A stretch of 64,000 nt of DNA from Synechococcus sp. CC9311 (GTDB lineage Bacteria; Cyanobacteriota; Cyanobacteriia; PCC-6307; Cyanobiaceae): the NCBI RefSeq assembly GCF_000014585.1, contig NC_008319.1, positions 2,170,001 through 2,234,000 of the forward strand, written 5' to 3'. The position numbers were made by a program, and so were the translations under genes. The first letter of the stretch is position 1, and the number at the start of each line of letters is the position of its first letter. The notes under the pieces are model-generated. The model ran no database searches. It was given only the letters and a program-made list of their open reading frames with translations, and had not been told where the DNA came from. Positions 1-9,064 of the stretch are shown here, piece after piece.

Positions 1-857
1 GTGCCCGCCTCAAACTTGTGGGGGAGTTCCGCCCAGGTGCTGTGATCCAAGAACACCTCCTGAATCATCTCGCCACCACCGAGGAAGGGTGGCATCGCCA
101 TCAAAATTTCTTCCGAAGCCCATAGAAACCCCATTCCGGTGGGGCCACACAGCTTGTGAGAGGAGCCCACAAGGAAATCGGCCCCGAGAGTCTTCACGGC
201 AATGGATTTGTGAGCCAGGCTTTGGCAAGCGTCCACCAAAACTTTGGCACCCACAGCATGGGCAAGGACTGCAATCTCTTCGATCGGGTTACAGCACCCC
301 AGGGTGTTGCTGATGTGGACCAAGCTCACCAAGCGCGTTTTCTCCGAGAGCTGTTCGCGCAAGTCGGCTAGGTCAAGGGTGCCGTCTGGGGTCACACCCA
401 CATGCCTGAGCACACAACCGGTGCGATCAGCGAGCAATTGCCATGGCACCAAATTGCTGTGGTGCTCCATCACGGTGAGCAGCACTTCATCACCAGCCTT
501 CAGCTGAGCATCCCCCCAACTGCGAGCCACCAGATTGATGGCTTCGGTTGCATTGCGCGTGAACACAATCTCTTTCGAGCTCGATGCACCGATCAATCCA
601 GCGGTCGTGGCACGCGCCGCTTCAAACGACTCCGTGGCACGCGCGCTGAGCTGGTGGGCACCGCGATGCACATTGGCGTTATCGCAGGCGTAGTAGTGCT
701 GAATCGCATCGAGCACGACACGAGGCTTCTGACTGGTCGCCGCATGATCCAAATAAATCAGGGGCTGACCAGAACTTGAAACCTGATCGAATATCGGGAA
801 GTCGGCACGCACCCGTTCCGCAAGGGTAACGGCAGCGTTACGATTAAGTGTTGTCAT
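1..857 (-). CDS. sufS: Cysteine desulfurase SufS (3' end cut by window edge)
   Basis: PLP-dependent cysteine desulfurase of the SUF iron-sulfur pathway; it takes sulfur from cysteine and passes it to the SufBCD scaffold in the cytoplasm. The first 285 or so residues are visible, read through to the left edge without a stop. The start is ATG at 857, which overlaps the sufD stop codon (ATGA), a sign of translational coupling. Near the N-terminus is [11 protein letters not shown], typical of group II SufS enzymes, followed by NVHRGAH and, at about residue 235, SSHK with the expected PLP lysine. The catalytic cysteine lies beyond the edge. It is the last visible gene of ftrC-sufBCDS. Identification is firm; only completeness is unknown. 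Confidence 0.95.
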   Translation of the reverse strand, partial: MTTLNRNAAVTLAERVRADFPIFDQVSSSGQPLIYLDHAATSQKPRVVLDAIQHYYACDNANVHRGAHQLSARATESFEAARATTAGLIGASSSKEIVFTRNATEAINLVARSWGDAQLKAGDEVLLTVMEHHSNLVPWQLLADRTGCVLRHVGVTPDGTLDLADLREQLSEKTRLVSLVHISNTLGCCNPIEEIAVLAHAVGAKVLVDACQSLAHKSIAVKTLGADFLVGSSHKLCGPTGMGFLWASEEILMAMPPFLGGGEMIQEVFLDHSTWAELPHKFEAG

Positions 858-2086
858 GATGCCGTTCCTCCTACTTGCAAGTTGCCTCCTAACCAGCGCT
901 GCGAGCCATCGAGAGGCAGGCGATCCAGCACGTCTTGGCAGTAGCCACGCAGGAGCAGAGCGGCTGCTGAGGACTGCGTAATGCCACGGCTACGCAGATA
1001 AAAGAGTTGATCCTCCTGAAGCTGGCTCACGGTGGCCCCATGGGTACATCGCACATCATCAGCAACGATTTCCAACTCAGGCTTGGCATCAACGCGGGCG
1101 CGTCCCGAGAGCAACAAGCTCCTGCTGAGCTGGGAGGCGTTGGTGCGCTGTGCCGGCCTCGGCACTTGAATCGCTCCGTTAAAAATGCTGTGAGAGCGGT
1201 CGGCTGCAATCGTTTTTTGAACTTGATCCAGCGTGCCTTCAGGACCCTCAAAACGCATGGCTGTATGAACCGCAAACTGCTCATCAGCAGCGGTGACGGA
1301 AAGACCATGAATCGAAGCAGAAGCCTGACCATCCACCTGCACAAGGCTCGGCTCCAGTCGCCCAAACAACCAGCCCTGCGACACCGAAACCAGGGAATAG
1401 TGACTTCGTGACTCTTGCTCCACAGCAAGATTGGCAAGCAGAGCCTCTTGGCCATCTCCCAAGGCAAGCAGGCCATGATTCACCTTGGATTCCTGGCCAA
1501 GGTGAATTTCGAGAAGATGGCTATGGGCAGCCTGGCCCTTAGCGCTCAAAACCTGGAGACAATCGAGCTCTGCTTTTTCCTCAACCAGCAACAGAACACG
1601 GGTTGGAACCAACATGGCGTCGGCTGCAACCATGACCAACTCAACCGGAGGAACCTTGCCGCGGATGCGTAACGCCAGAATCTGCTGGCTCACCCCGTGA
1701 TTGAGCTCAACGGGCCAATCCGACGCGCAGCGACAGCGCGACAAGGTGTGGCCCAGGGCTTGCTCCAACTCAGCACCCTCAAGCAGCGAAATCCCTGCTG
1801 GCAAGCTCACCCCCTGCAACGGATCCTGGCTGCCATCAATCACAAGCCTCAGGGCCTGCTCAGGAACGCTCGGCCAGCTGTCAGCACTGGAGCGATGTGG
1901 CCTTTGATCAGCCAATGACAGCTGAAACAAAGCCTCTAGTCGCCTGAGATCAGTAAGCCTCCACGACTCCTGCCTCCGACTGGGAAAACTGTGCTCGGAC
2001 AGAGCCAATCGTCCACGGCGCTGAACCGGTTCAAGTGTCCCCGCTGGCGCAGGAAGCTGTGTCAACCAACCCTCGGGCATCGCCAT
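854..2086 (-). CDS. sufD: Fe-S cluster assembly protein SufD
   Basis: Scaffold partner of SufB in the SufBC2D complex that builds [4Fe-4S] clusters. The 410-residue protein has the SufB/SufD beta-helix fold signatures in its C-terminal half, including the segment [10 protein letters not shown] and the closing LFYLRSRGI motif that SufB shares. Start is ATG at 2086, only 2 bases after the sufC stop, and its stop overlaps the sufS start, so sufC, sufD and sufS are tightly coupled. Length and position match cyanobacterial SufD. The family assignment comes from the C-terminal motif and the operon context; the N-terminal 150 residues are variable, as is usual in SufD. Confidence 0.95.
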   Translation of the reverse strand: MAMPEGWLTQLPAPAGTLEPVQRRGRLALSEHSFPSRRQESWRLTDLRRLEALFQLSLADQRPHRSSADSWPSVPEQALRLVIDGSQDPLQGVSLPAGISLLEGAELEQALGHTLSRCRCASDWPVELNHGVSQQILALRIRGKVPPVELVMVAADAMLVPTRVLLLVEEKAELDCLQVLSAKGQAAHSHLLEIHLGQESKVNHGLLALGDGQEALLANLAVEQESRSHYSLVSVSQGWLFGRLEPSLVQVDGQASASIHGLSVTAADEQFAVHTAMRFEGPEGTLDQVQKTIAADRSHSIFNGAIQVPRPAQRTNASQLSRSLLLSGRARVDAKPELEIVADDVRCTHGATVSQLQEDQLFYLRSRGITQSSAAALLLRGYCQDVLDRLPLDGSQRWLGGNLQVGGTAS

Positions 2087-2088
2087 CG

Positions 2089-2877
2089 TTAGGACACCCC
2101 CTCGGCCGCGAGCAGCTGATCCACCCAGTCGTACCCAATTTTTTCCAGTTCAAGAGCTAATTCACGCCCCCCGGTCTTCAGGATGCGCCCAGCCCCCATC
2201 ACGTGCACATAATCCGGCGTGATCTCATCCAAAAGCCTTTGATAGTGAGTGATCAGCAAGGTGCAGTTATCCGGACTCGCCAGCTGATTCACGCCTCCAG
2301 CAACAATGCGTAAGGCATCAATATCAAGACCAGAGTCGGTTTCGTCGAGGATCGCGACCACGGGATCCAGCAGGGCCATCTGAAGAATCTCATTGCGCTT
2401 TTTCTCGCCGCCAGAAAAACCTTCATTCACGCTTCGCTCCAGGAATGCAGGGTCCATTTGCACTACTTGCAAGCGGTCACGCACGTGATCATCGAAATCA
2501 AACGTGTCGAATTCCTCCTTGCCTTGCTTCTCGCGCCGGGCATTCGTAGAGACACGAAGAAACTCGAGGTTGCTCACTCCAGGAATCTCAATCGGATACT
2601 GGAAGCCCAAGAACACTCCGAGTCGAGAGCGCTCCTCAGGCTCCAAATCCAGAAGGTCACGTCCGAGATAACGCACAGACCCAGACGTCACTCGATAGGC
2701 GGGGTGACCCGCCAAAACCTTGGACAACGTGCTCTTACCGCTTCCGTTACGGCCCATCACGGCATGAATTTCGCCGGCTTTCACCTGCAGGTTCACCCCA
2801 TTCAGAATCGGCTTGCCCTCAACGGACGCATGCAGATCAGTGATTTCGAGGAGCGGCTCAGCGTCGGGACGGATCAC
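2089..2877 (-). CDS. sufC: SUF system ATPase SufC
   Basis: ABC-type ATPase that drives conformational change of the SufB-SufD scaffold. The 262-residue protein shows Walker [10 protein letters not shown] at residues 42-50, the ABC signature SGGEKKRNE near residue 155 and Walker [12 protein letters not shown] just after it. The DETDSGLD form with acidic and Ser-Gly residues is typical of SufC and differs from transport ABC proteins. Start is GTG at 2877. There are no membrane segments, as expected for a soluble SufC. It sits between sufB (50 bases upstream) and sufD (2 bases downstream). Confidence 0.97.
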   Translation of the reverse strand: MIRPDAEPLLEITDLHASVEGKPILNGVNLQVKAGEIHAVMGRNGSGKSTLSKVLAGHPAYRVTSGSVRYLGRDLLDLEPEERSRLGVFLGFQYPIEIPGVSNLEFLRVSTNARREKQGKEEFDTFDFDDHVRDRLQVVQMDPAFLERSVNEGFSGGEKKRNEILQMALLDPVVAILDETDSGLDIDALRIVAGGVNQLASPDNCTLLITHYQRLLDEITPDYVHVMGAGRILKTGGRELALELEKIGYDWVDQLLAAEGVS

Positions 2878-2927
2878 GTCAGAAGAAAACGAAGAAAAAA
2901 ACGAGTATTAGAAGTTTGAAGCTGGGA

Positions 2928-4367
2928 TTAACCCACCGAACCCTCAAGCTTGAGAGCGAGAAGCTTGTCGGCCTCAGCCGCAAACTCCATGGGGAGTTGA
3001 TTGAACACATCCCGGCAGAAGCCACTCACCATCATCGAGACAGCTTCTTCGAAGTCGATGCCACGGCTTTGGAGATAAAACAATTGGTCTTCCGACATGC
3101 GGCAAGTACTGGCTTCATGTTCGATCGCAGCCTGAGGCTGCTGAGAACGAATGTATGGGTAAGTGTTCGCTGCAGCTTGATCACCAATCAACATCGAATC
3201 GCATTGGCTGTAGTTTCGAGCACCTGTCGCATTCGGGCCAACTTGAACGAGGCCTCGATAACTATTACTGGACCTACCAGCGCTGATCCCTTTGCTCACA
3301 ATCGTGGAGCGGGTGCGGGGTCCTACATGAATCATTTTTGTACCGGTATCAGCTTGTTGAAGATTATTCGTGAGAGCAACTGAATAAAATTCGCCAACCG
3401 AATCAGCACCCTGCAACACACAACTTGGATATTTCCAAGTAATGGCTGAACCCGTTTCGACCTGTGTCCAACTAATACGGCTGCGGTCTCCCCTGCACTG
3501 ACCGCGCTTCGTCACAAAGTTATAAATACCGCCAACGCCATTCTCATCTCCCGCATACCAATTCTGGACAGTGGAATATTTTATAGAGGCATCATCCAAA
3601 ACAACCAATTCCACAACAGCAGCATGAAGCTGATTCGTATCGAACATCGGCGCAGTACAACCTTCTAAATAGCTCACCGATGCACCTTCTTCAGCAACAA
3701 TCAACGTGCGCTCGAACTGCCCAGTATCACCAGAATTGATCCGGAAGTAAGTAGAAAGCTCCATTGGGCATTCCACCCCCTTAGGAATAAACACGAATGA
3801 TCCATCACTAAAAACAGCAGAATTCAAAGCCGCAAAATAATTATCGCTACTAGGAACAACCGAACCGAGGTACTTCTCGATCAACTCAGGATGCTCTACA
3901 ACCGCCTCACTAAAGGAGCAAAAAACTACTCCGTGCTCTGCAAGCTTTTCTTTGTACGTAGTTGCGATCGAAACACTGTCAAAAACAGCATCCACAGCAA
4001 CATTACTAAGCCTTTTTTGCTCGCTTAAAGGGATACCAAGCTTTTCAAAGGTGTCAAGAAGCTTGGGATCAACTTCATCGAGACTTTGCTTTTTCTCCTG
4101 CTGCTTGGGCGCAGCGTAATAAACAATCTCCTGATAATCAATTTCTTTATAACCCAACGCAGCCCAGTCAGGCTCTTGCAACTTAAGCCAATGACGATAA
4201 GCCTTGAGCCGAAAATCAAGGAGAAATTCCGGCTCATTTTTCTTAGCAGAAATCAGTCGCACCACCTCCTCGCTAAGACCTTTTGCGATCTTCTCTGTTT
4301 CGATATCAGTGACAAACCCGTACTTGTACGGCTGACTGACGAGTTCGCGTGTGGAGGTACTGGTCAT
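2928..4367 (-). CDS. sufB: Fe-S cluster assembly protein SufB
   Basis: Main scaffold subunit of the SUF machinery. The 479-residue protein contains SufB hallmarks: [51 protein letters not shown], and near the C-terminus [22 protein letters not shown] place the start at ATG 4367 (MTSTST); a TTG at 4376 would lengthen it by 3 residues and overlap ftrC. The ATG lies 5 bases after the ftrC stop, consistent with cotranscription. Segments around 3300-4100 are noticeably more AT-rich than the neighbouring suf genes, but the reading frame is intact. Confidence 0.97.
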   Translation of the reverse strand: MTSTSTRELVSQPYKYGFVTDIETEKIAKGLSEEVVRLISAKKNEPEFLLDFRLKAYRHWLKLQEPDWAALGYKEIDYQEIVYYAAPKQQEKKQSLDEVDPKLLDTFEKLGIPLSEQKRLSNVAVDAVFDSVSIATTYKEKLAEHGVVFCSFSEAVVEHPELIEKYLGSVVPSSDNYFAALNSAVFSDGSFVFIPKGVECPMELSTYFRINSGDTGQFERTLIVAEEGASVSYLEGCTAPMFDTNQLHAAVVELVVLDDASIKYSTVQNWYAGDENGVGGIYNFVTKRGQCRGDRSRISWTQVETGSAITWKYPSCVLQGADSVGEFYSVALTNNLQQADTGTKMIHVGPRTRSTIVSKGISAGRSSNSYRGLVQVGPNATGARNYSQCDSMLIGDQAAANTYPYIRSQQPQAAIEHEASTCRMSEDQLFYLQSRGIDFEEAVSMMVSGFCRDVFNQLPMEFAAEADKLLALKLEGSVG

Positions 4368-4372
4368 GGACT

Positions 4373-4732
4373 TCAACCTGCTGTGGCGTGAATCGTTTCA
4401 GTGCTGATGGTCTGCTCCTCGCAGCGGAAAGGATTGTCTTCGGTGAGAAACAACATGCAGTGGCAATCCTTCCGCTCTCGCATCGGCACACAAGGACAGT
4501 TCCAAAATGCCTGAGAGACTTCTGCTTGCTTGTCTTCGTAATGACGACACGGGCAAAGAGCGCCACCCAAATCGTCTTTGTGCTTGGCAAGACCCTTTAA
4601 AACGACTGCCGTTACGCCGGGATCACTACAAAAGTAGGTACCGGTCCGTTGGGCGTACGTTTCGGCAAATTTGCGAATGACCTCAAGGCTTTCAGCTGTC
4701 GGCTCTGTGCTGCCAGCGGACGCATCGGACAT
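4373..4732 (-). CDS. ftrC: Ferredoxin-thioredoxin reductase catalytic (beta) chain
   Basis: Catalytic subunit of ferredoxin:thioredoxin reductase, which passes photosynthetic electrons from ferredoxin to thioredoxin through a [4Fe-4S] cluster next to a redox disulfide. The conserved cysteine set is complete: YFCSDPG, then [29 protein letters not shown], that is CPC...CPC...CHC. I choose ATG 4732 (MSDAS), giving 119 residues, the usual family length; the frame stays open upstream to 4795, but that extension has no family features. As first gene of the operon it shares its promoter with sufBCDS, placing an Fe-S redox enzyme under the same control as the machinery that builds its cluster. Confidence 0.95.
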   Translation of the reverse strand: MSDASAGSTEPTAESLEVIRKFAETYAQRTGTYFCSDPGVTAVVLKGLAKHKDDLGGALCPCRHYEDKQAEVSQAFWNCPCVPMRERKDCHCMLFLTEDNPFRCEEQTISTETIHATAG

Positions 4733-5009
4733 TGGGCTCAAGGGGGGAGAGGAGAGGACGTAGTCAGAACGAAAGCCTGAATACACTCCGGCCAAGGGTC
4801 AGGCCAGAACCGAGATACGAAACATAGAGGTTTCGTTTCTAGGAGACTAGGGCACAGATCCATCGTCCGGAGACGCCATCATTCTTAAGGGGCGAACAAC
4901 CGCTGAGCAGACATCTGTCCAATCTTCGTTAATCCTGGCGAAGACGGCAGGGTGCTCTCACGCCGGTTGCGGCCTTCCCGTGGCATCGTGAGTTCAACAG
5001 TTTCATCCC
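4733..5009. promoter_or_regulatory. Divergent promoter region between the ftrC-suf operon and sufR
   Basis: This 277-base gap holds the promoters of two divergent operons: ftrC-sufBCDS on the minus strand and sufR-ORF143-cpcS-cpcG on the plus strand. Its most distinct element is a perfect inverted repeat at 4817-4836, listed separately. I could not assign -35 and -10 boxes with confidence. Confidence 0.6.
4817..4836. promoter_or_regulatory. Candidate SufR operator (perfect 7-6-7 inverted repeat)
   Basis: The sequence reads ACGAAAC, six bases (ATAGAG), then GTTTCGT; the two 7-base arms are exact reverse complements. Published SufR operators have the form CAAC-N6-GTTG, so the half-site and 6-base spacing agree (AAAC-N6-GTTT here). 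It lies in the divergent sufR/suf promoter region, 84 bases upstream of the ftrC ATG. That SufR binds here is inference from the motif form and the location. Confidence 0.65.
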
Positions 5010-5651
5010 ATGGGCGTTCAGGCTCAGGCCCCTACCCGCGAAACCACGCTCACCTTGCTTCTGAGGCAGGGCGAAGCCAGCGCGGCGAAATTGGCAGAGA
5101 CGCTGGGGATTTCCGTGCAAGCCATGCGCCGTCATCTGCGCAGCCTCGAAGATGATGCTCTCGTGGAGGCCAGCCCCACGCCAGCGGGGCCAGGACGTCC
5201 ATCGAACCTTTGGCGACTCACTCCGAAAGGGCACCAGCACTTCCCTGACGGCAGCGAGAACTTTGCTCTAGGTCTGCTGGAGTCCATGGCTGCGACTTTG
5301 TCGCCTGAGGTAATGGCTGACCTTCTGCGCCAGCAAGCTCTGGAGAAAGCCACCCAGTACCGGAAACAACTGGGGAACGCATCTCTTGAAGAGAGAGTTC
5401 GGGCGCTTGTGAACCTCCGTCTAAAGGAGGGTTACGTCAGCGATATGCAACCAGCCCCAACGGGACCAGGGTGGTGCATCTGCGAATTTCACTGCTCTGT
5501 GCAAAGAATTGCTGAGGAATACCCAGCGGTCTGCGATCAAGAGCTGCAGCTCATCAGACACACCTTTCCCGATTGCCTGGTGGAGAGAGTCCATTGGCGC
5601 CTGGAATCGGGACATTCCTGTGGCTTCAGCATCGCCCCTAAGCAGGACTGA
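5010..5651 (+). CDS. sufR: SufR, iron-sulfur sensing repressor of the suf operon
   Basis: DNA-binding Fe-S protein that represses sufBCDS when Fe-S clusters are plentiful. Of 213 residues, about 14-72 form a DeoR/ArsR-like winged helix (SAAKLAETLGISVQAMRRHL). The C-terminal part holds the cluster ligands: Cys162, Cys175, Cys189 and Cys204 are spaced C-X12-C-X13-C-X14-C, the SufR signature; Cys156 and Cys158 are additional. Start is ATG at 5010. It is divergent from the operon it should control and begins 174 bases after the candidate operator. ORF143 follows after 3 bases, so sufR heads an operon that also contains phycobilisome genes. Confidence 0.96.
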   Translation: MGVQAQAPTRETTLTLLLRQGEASAAKLAETLGISVQAMRRHLRSLEDDALVEASPTPAGPGRPSNLWRLTPKGHQHFPDGSENFALGLLESMAATLSPEVMADLLRQQALEKATQYRKQLGNASLEERVRALVNLRLKEGYVSDMQPAPTGPGWCICEFHCSVQRIAEEYPAVCDQELQLIRHTFPDCLVERVHWRLESGHSCGFSIAPKQD

Positions 5652-5654
5652 CCC

Positions 5655-6086
5655 ATGGCTGAACGGCCGCTCTTCGGTTCAGGGCCCTTATCTCGAGCGG
5701 ATGCCGAGCGGATTGAAGCCACGTTGCTTCCCAACCTTGATCGCCACCACCTGCGCCTCCTAGCTCACTGCCTACGCAGCTTTCAAGTCATCGCAAATCC
5801 ACGTCAGTCAGGTCCACTTCCAGACCAACGCTCGCTCGAGCAATGGCTGTTGGAACAGCCTCAATTGGTTGAAGAGCCTCAATTCCGCGACCTACTCCTC
5901 AATCAATTTCTTGCCGCGGCACAGCAGCTAGAAGACCTCGCCAGACAGCGAGACCTCTCTCCTTTGGAACTCAACCTGGAAGAGCTCATTGAGGCCAGCA
6001 CCCAGGCATGCAAAGCCAGGGTCGAGAGACCACACAACTATCCCTTGGACTGCGATCATCCAATACAAGAGTCATTCCCCTCATGA
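5655..6086 (+). CDS. Conserved hypothetical protein between sufR and cpcS (143 aa)
   Basis: I do not recognise a named domain. The protein is acidic, rich in Leu, Gln and Glu, and predicted mostly alpha-helical, with no signal peptide or membrane segment. It starts 3 bases after sufR, and its stop overlaps the cpcS ATG at 6083 (ATGA), so sufR, this gene and cpcS are likely translated from one transcript. The packing on both sides and the normal codon use support a real gene. A role connected to Fe-S sensing or to bilin attachment is only guilt by association. Confidence 0.8.
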   Translation: MAERPLFGSGPLSRADAERIEATLLPNLDRHHLRLLAHCLRSFQVIANPRQSGPLPDQRSLEQWLLEQPQLVEEPQFRDLLLNQFLAAAQQLEDLARQRDLSPLELNLEELIEASTQACKARVERPHNYPLDCDHPIQESFPS

Positions 6087-6694
6087 CCTCGGCCATCACC
6101 AACGCTGTCCATTTCTTTCAACAGAGTTGCGGTCGCTGGCGATCACAACGCAGCGTTCATCACCTCTTGCACCGACGAGCAGAAGCGGGTGGATCTCTCA
6201 TCGTTGTGGAAGATCTCGATCCGAATGACCCTCGGCTGCAAACACTGGCTAAACAACATGGTCATTCCCCGGGGAGCATTGCAGGAGGGAGCTTTGTGCG
6301 CTGGAGCGCCTCCATGGCATGGGATCAGAACGGTGATGCCCATGACGGCGAAACGGTCTTTGGCCTGATCCCCGATGGGGAAGGTGGACGCAGCGGCACC
6401 CTGCTTCGCGATTTGGGCTACGCCGAAAAAGCACCGGCCACCTCGACCTTCCAAATGGATCAGCAGGACGGTCTCATCCTCTGCACCAGCTACGAAACCA
6501 TGACCGTCTGGGAACGCTTCTGGTTCACAAACCCGAACGTCAGGCTGCGATCCAGCACGGTGGAAGGCCTTTCGAACAACGCATCCTTTTGTATGGAAAC
6601 GCGTTTAAGCGAAGAGACAGAGGACATCACAGAGGCGCCAGCAGGGCCAAAGGATGTGTCATTGGAACCACTTTCAGCCCCTTTCGGCTGGTGA
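6083..6694 (+). CDS. cpcS: CpcS/CpeS-family phycobiliprotein chromophore lyase
   Basis: Lyase that attaches a bilin to a cysteine of phycobiliproteins. The N-terminus after ATG 6083 reads MTSAITNAVHFFQQSCGRW followed by RSQRSVHHL; this FF..S.GRW.SQR..HHL block is characteristic of the CpcS/CpeS lipocalin-fold lyases. Further on are ETVFGLIPD and WERFWFTNPNVRLRSS, also typical. At 203 residues it has normal family length. A longer frame from 6008 overlaps ORF143 and was not used. The gene precedes cpcG, so two phycobilisome assembly functions are clustered. Which chromophore and subunit it serves cannot be told from sequence alone. Confidence 0.92.
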   Translation: MTSAITNAVHFFQQSCGRWRSQRSVHHLLHRRAEAGGSLIVVEDLDPNDPRLQTLAKQHGHSPGSIAGGSFVRWSASMAWDQNGDAHDGETVFGLIPDGEGGRSGTLLRDLGYAEKAPATSTFQMDQQDGLILCTSYETMTVWERFWFTNPNVRLRSSTVEGLSNNASFCMETRLSEETEDITEAPAGPKDVSLEPLSAPFGW

Positions 6695-6798
6695 GAACCG
6701 CCGGCAGCAACTATTACGGACTGTGAGTGCTGACCTGTGAGGAAGAGGCGCAACGGACTCTTCTTCTACGATCGCTAGCGAAGGATGTTGAAGATTGC

Positions 6799-7563
6799 GT
6801 GGCCATTCCTCTATTGCAGTACGCACCGATCACCCAAAACTCAAGGGTGGCGGCGTTGCGGGTCGCATCCGACGAGGTTCCACGCTCGTATTCCATGGAC
6901 ATCGCCATGGATGCAGAGAACCTGAAGACCGTTATTGAAGGTGCTTACAGGCAGATTTATTTCCACGCCTTCAAGTCGGATCGGGACGTCAATCTGGAAT
7001 CCCAACTGCGAGACGGTCAGATCACTGTCCGCGACTTTGTTCGTGGGCTCTGCCTCTCCGACACGTTCCAGAGAAGCTTTTATGGCATGAACAGCAACTA
7101 CAAGGTGGTTCGCCACCTTGTGGAGAAGCTTCTAGGTCGCAAAACAAGCGGCAAATCTGAGGAGATCGCCTGGTCCATCCTGATTGCCACAAAGGGCATC
7201 ACCGGGATGGTGGACGCGCTGCTCGATAGCGAGGAATACCTGGATGCCTTTGGGTACGACACAGTTCCATTCCAACGCAACAGGGTGCTTCCAGGCAGGG
7301 ATCTGGGAGATACACCTTTCAACGTCACAAGCCCTCGTTACGACGAGTACTACCGCGGAATCCTTGGGTTCCCTCGGTTTGTCTACACAAACTCGGTCAA
7401 AGCCAAGACCATTCCAGAGAGAGCCAAAGTCAAGCGTGGCGGGTTCCCAGAGGACTACATCCCTTGGGTTCGTGGCTTGGCCAATACCAATGGGATCGCT
7501 CCCAGTGGAAGTGCAGACATGGATTACCTCTCCAAGGTTCCTTATCGCAGCATCGGTCGCTGA
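6799..7563 (+). CDS. cpcG: Phycobilisome rod-core linker polypeptide (CpcG type)
   Basis: Linker that joins phycocyanin rods to the allophycocyanin core. The PBS linker domain (Pfam 00427 type) covers most of the protein, with the N-terminal VAIPLLQYAPITQNSRV equivalent to the ALPLL.Y.P.TQNQRV start of CpcG proteins, and RDFVRGLCLSDTFQRSFY and NYKVVRHLVEKLLGR further on. I choose GTG 6799 because it puts the conserved N-terminus first and gives 254 residues; an upstream GTG at 6727 adds 24 residues without family similarity. A strong terminator follows the stop. The C-terminal tail after residue 190 is the core-attachment part. Confidence 0.93.
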   Translation: MAIPLLQYAPITQNSRVAALRVASDEVPRSYSMDIAMDAENLKTVIEGAYRQIYFHAFKSDRDVNLESQLRDGQITVRDFVRGLCLSDTFQRSFYGMNSNYKVVRHLVEKLLGRKTSGKSEEIAWSILIATKGITGMVDALLDSEEYLDAFGYDTVPFQRNRVLPGRDLGDTPFNVTSPRYDEYYRGILGFPRFVYTNSVKAKTIPERAKVKRGGFPEDYIPWVRGLANTNGIAPSGSADMDYLSKVPYRSIGR

Positions 7564-7587
7564 ACCCAAAAAAATTCGGCGAAAGAC

Positions 7588-7613
7588 GAGGGGGCATCAG
7601 GCCCCCTTTTTTT
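7588..7613 (+). terminator. Rho-independent terminator after cpcG
   Basis: GGGGGC, loop ATCAG, GCCCCC, followed by seven T. It lies 25 bases after the cpcG stop and probably ends the sufR-ORF143-cpcS-cpcG transcript. Confidence 0.9.
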
Positions 7614-7756
7614 GTGTGTCCAGCTCGTGGGAGCAGCCAACTGAAGCCTTCAAGCCCCTGGGCTGGAGTCAGAAGATGCTGACCACAGAAGAGAAAGGTG
7701 CCTGAAAAATGGAAGTTGGCTGCAAACTGATCCCGAAGAAACTCGGTTGGTTGTCC

Positions 7757-8842
7757 GTGACGCAAGCCCTCTCATCCCTAGCCCGCCTGACGCTGCGTCA
7801 GCTCCGCCAGATGGCAAGTGATCTGGGGGTAACCCTCTACAGCCGTAAAAGCAAGGAGGACCTTGTCAGCGCTATCGCGGAGCGCCAAGACCGTCGTGAG
7901 GGCGATCGCGTGGCCATGGAGGCAGAGCTCAATGCTCCCTCCATGGGAGAGGCAACGACTCGCGTGGTCTTCCTGCCCAGAGACCCACAGTGGGCTTATG
8001 TCTTTTGGGAAATATCCGATAGCGATCGACGGCAAGCTCAATCAGAAGGAGCAGCTTTCCTTTGCCTGCGCCTCGCCGATGTGACCGGGCTCGAAAACGG
8101 CTCATCCCACCCTCACACCCTCCAGGAAGTTCCTGTTGATAGCCACAGCACAGAGTGGTACCTACCAGTTCCTCTTTGCGATCGCGATTACAGGGTTGAA
8201 CTTGGATACAAGTCAGAAAACAAATGGATCTCTCTGGCTTTCTCCTCAGTAGCAAGGGTGCCAGCACTCCACCCCAGCGATCAAATCCTTGATCAGTTTG
8301 TGCCTTTCAGCCTGGATGCCACACCAGCTGCAGCTCCCTTGCAGCCTATGTCTACCCCTGGTCATGATCCAGAACCAACCGACAGCAAGTTGCACGAGCG
8401 TCTTTACCAAAGTGCAACAACCCACTTCCGCAGTCGTCGCGTTGGCTCTGAGATCCTTCATGAAGCCGATTCGATGGGCTCAGGTCAGCTTGGACTCAAT
8501 GATTCAGGAGTTGGTTTGTGGGCCAGCGGACGCAATGAATCTGGCCTCGGTGGAGTTGCCCCACGCCAGCGATCGTTCTGGCTCGTTGCCGATGCTGAGC
8601 TGATCGTCTATGGCGCAACTGATCCATCAGCACGCCTCACCATTGGCAAAGAGGATGTGCCCCTTTCAAACGACGGAACGTTTCGCATTCAAGTTCCATT
8701 CCGCGATGGCGAGCAGGTTTACGCCATTGAAGCCACTGCCGCAGATGGGGAACAGAAGCGCAATATCACCCTCAATTTTGAGCGTGTAACACCTGAAGAC
8801 AACAGCAATCCAGCCAGCGAAGCCCGCGCTGAGTGGTTCTAA
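7757..8842 (+). CDS. DUF4912 domain protein with Rho-N/SAP-like N-terminus
   Basis: Conserved cyanobacterial protein of unknown function. After GTG 7757 the N-terminal 40 residues (LARLTLRQLRQMASDLGV then YSRKSKEDLVSAI) look like a Rho termination factor N-terminal or SAP helix-extended-loop-helix. The middle (about residues 65-190) carries the DUF4912 pattern, with RVVFLPRDPQWAYVFWEIS, YLPVPLCDRDYRVELGY and WISLAFSSVARVP. The C-terminal third has a second beta-rich part (FWLVADAELIVYGATDPSA). The frame is open from 7709, but the shorter start fits the conserved beginning. No signal peptide is seen. Nucleic-acid binding by the N-terminus is inference from the fold type. Confidence 0.85.
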   Translation: MTQALSSLARLTLRQLRQMASDLGVTLYSRKSKEDLVSAIAERQDRREGDRVAMEAELNAPSMGEATTRVVFLPRDPQWAYVFWEISDSDRRQAQSEGAAFLCLRLADVTGLENGSSHPHTLQEVPVDSHSTEWYLPVPLCDRDYRVELGYKSENKWISLAFSSVARVPALHPSDQILDQFVPFSLDATPAAAPLQPMSTPGHDPEPTDSKLHERLYQSATTHFRSRRVGSEILHEADSMGSGQLGLNDSGVGLWASGRNESGLGGVAPRQRSFWLVADAELIVYGATDPSARLTIGKEDVPLSNDGTFRIQVPFRDGEQVYAIEATAADGEQKRNITLNFERVTPEDNSNPASEARAEWF

Positions 8843-8856
8843 TTCTGAACACCTCA

Positions 8857-9027
8857 ATGTTGCGTTGGCTTGTTGCAATCACTCCTCTGGCAGGCGCCAT
8901 CGCCTTTCCAATTCTTGTGCCAATAACCATGGCGAAAGTGGGGATCGGCGCAGGCGTGGGGGTCGCCCTCGTTCTGAGCACCCTTTGGTTTGCCTCCATG
9001 TTGCTGACATCTGAGATGCCTCACTGA
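8857..9027 (+). CDS. Small two-helix membrane protein (56 aa)
   Basis: Short hydrophobic protein starting at ATG 8857 (MLRWLVAITPL). Two membrane-spanning stretches are evident: roughly residues 3-22 (LVAITPLAGAIAFPILVPI) and 30-48 (GVGVALVLSTLWFASMLL). It begins 14 bases after the DUF4912 gene and may be cotranscribed with it. No family is recognised. An in-frame start at 8833 would overlap the upstream stop, so the shorter form is preferred. Confidence 0.6.
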   Translation: MLRWLVAITPLAGAIAFPILVPITMAKVGIGAGVGVALVLSTLWFASMLLTSEMPH

Positions 9028-9064
9028 GGGTGGAACCCTCACTCTGAGGTGTGCTCCATGTCCT

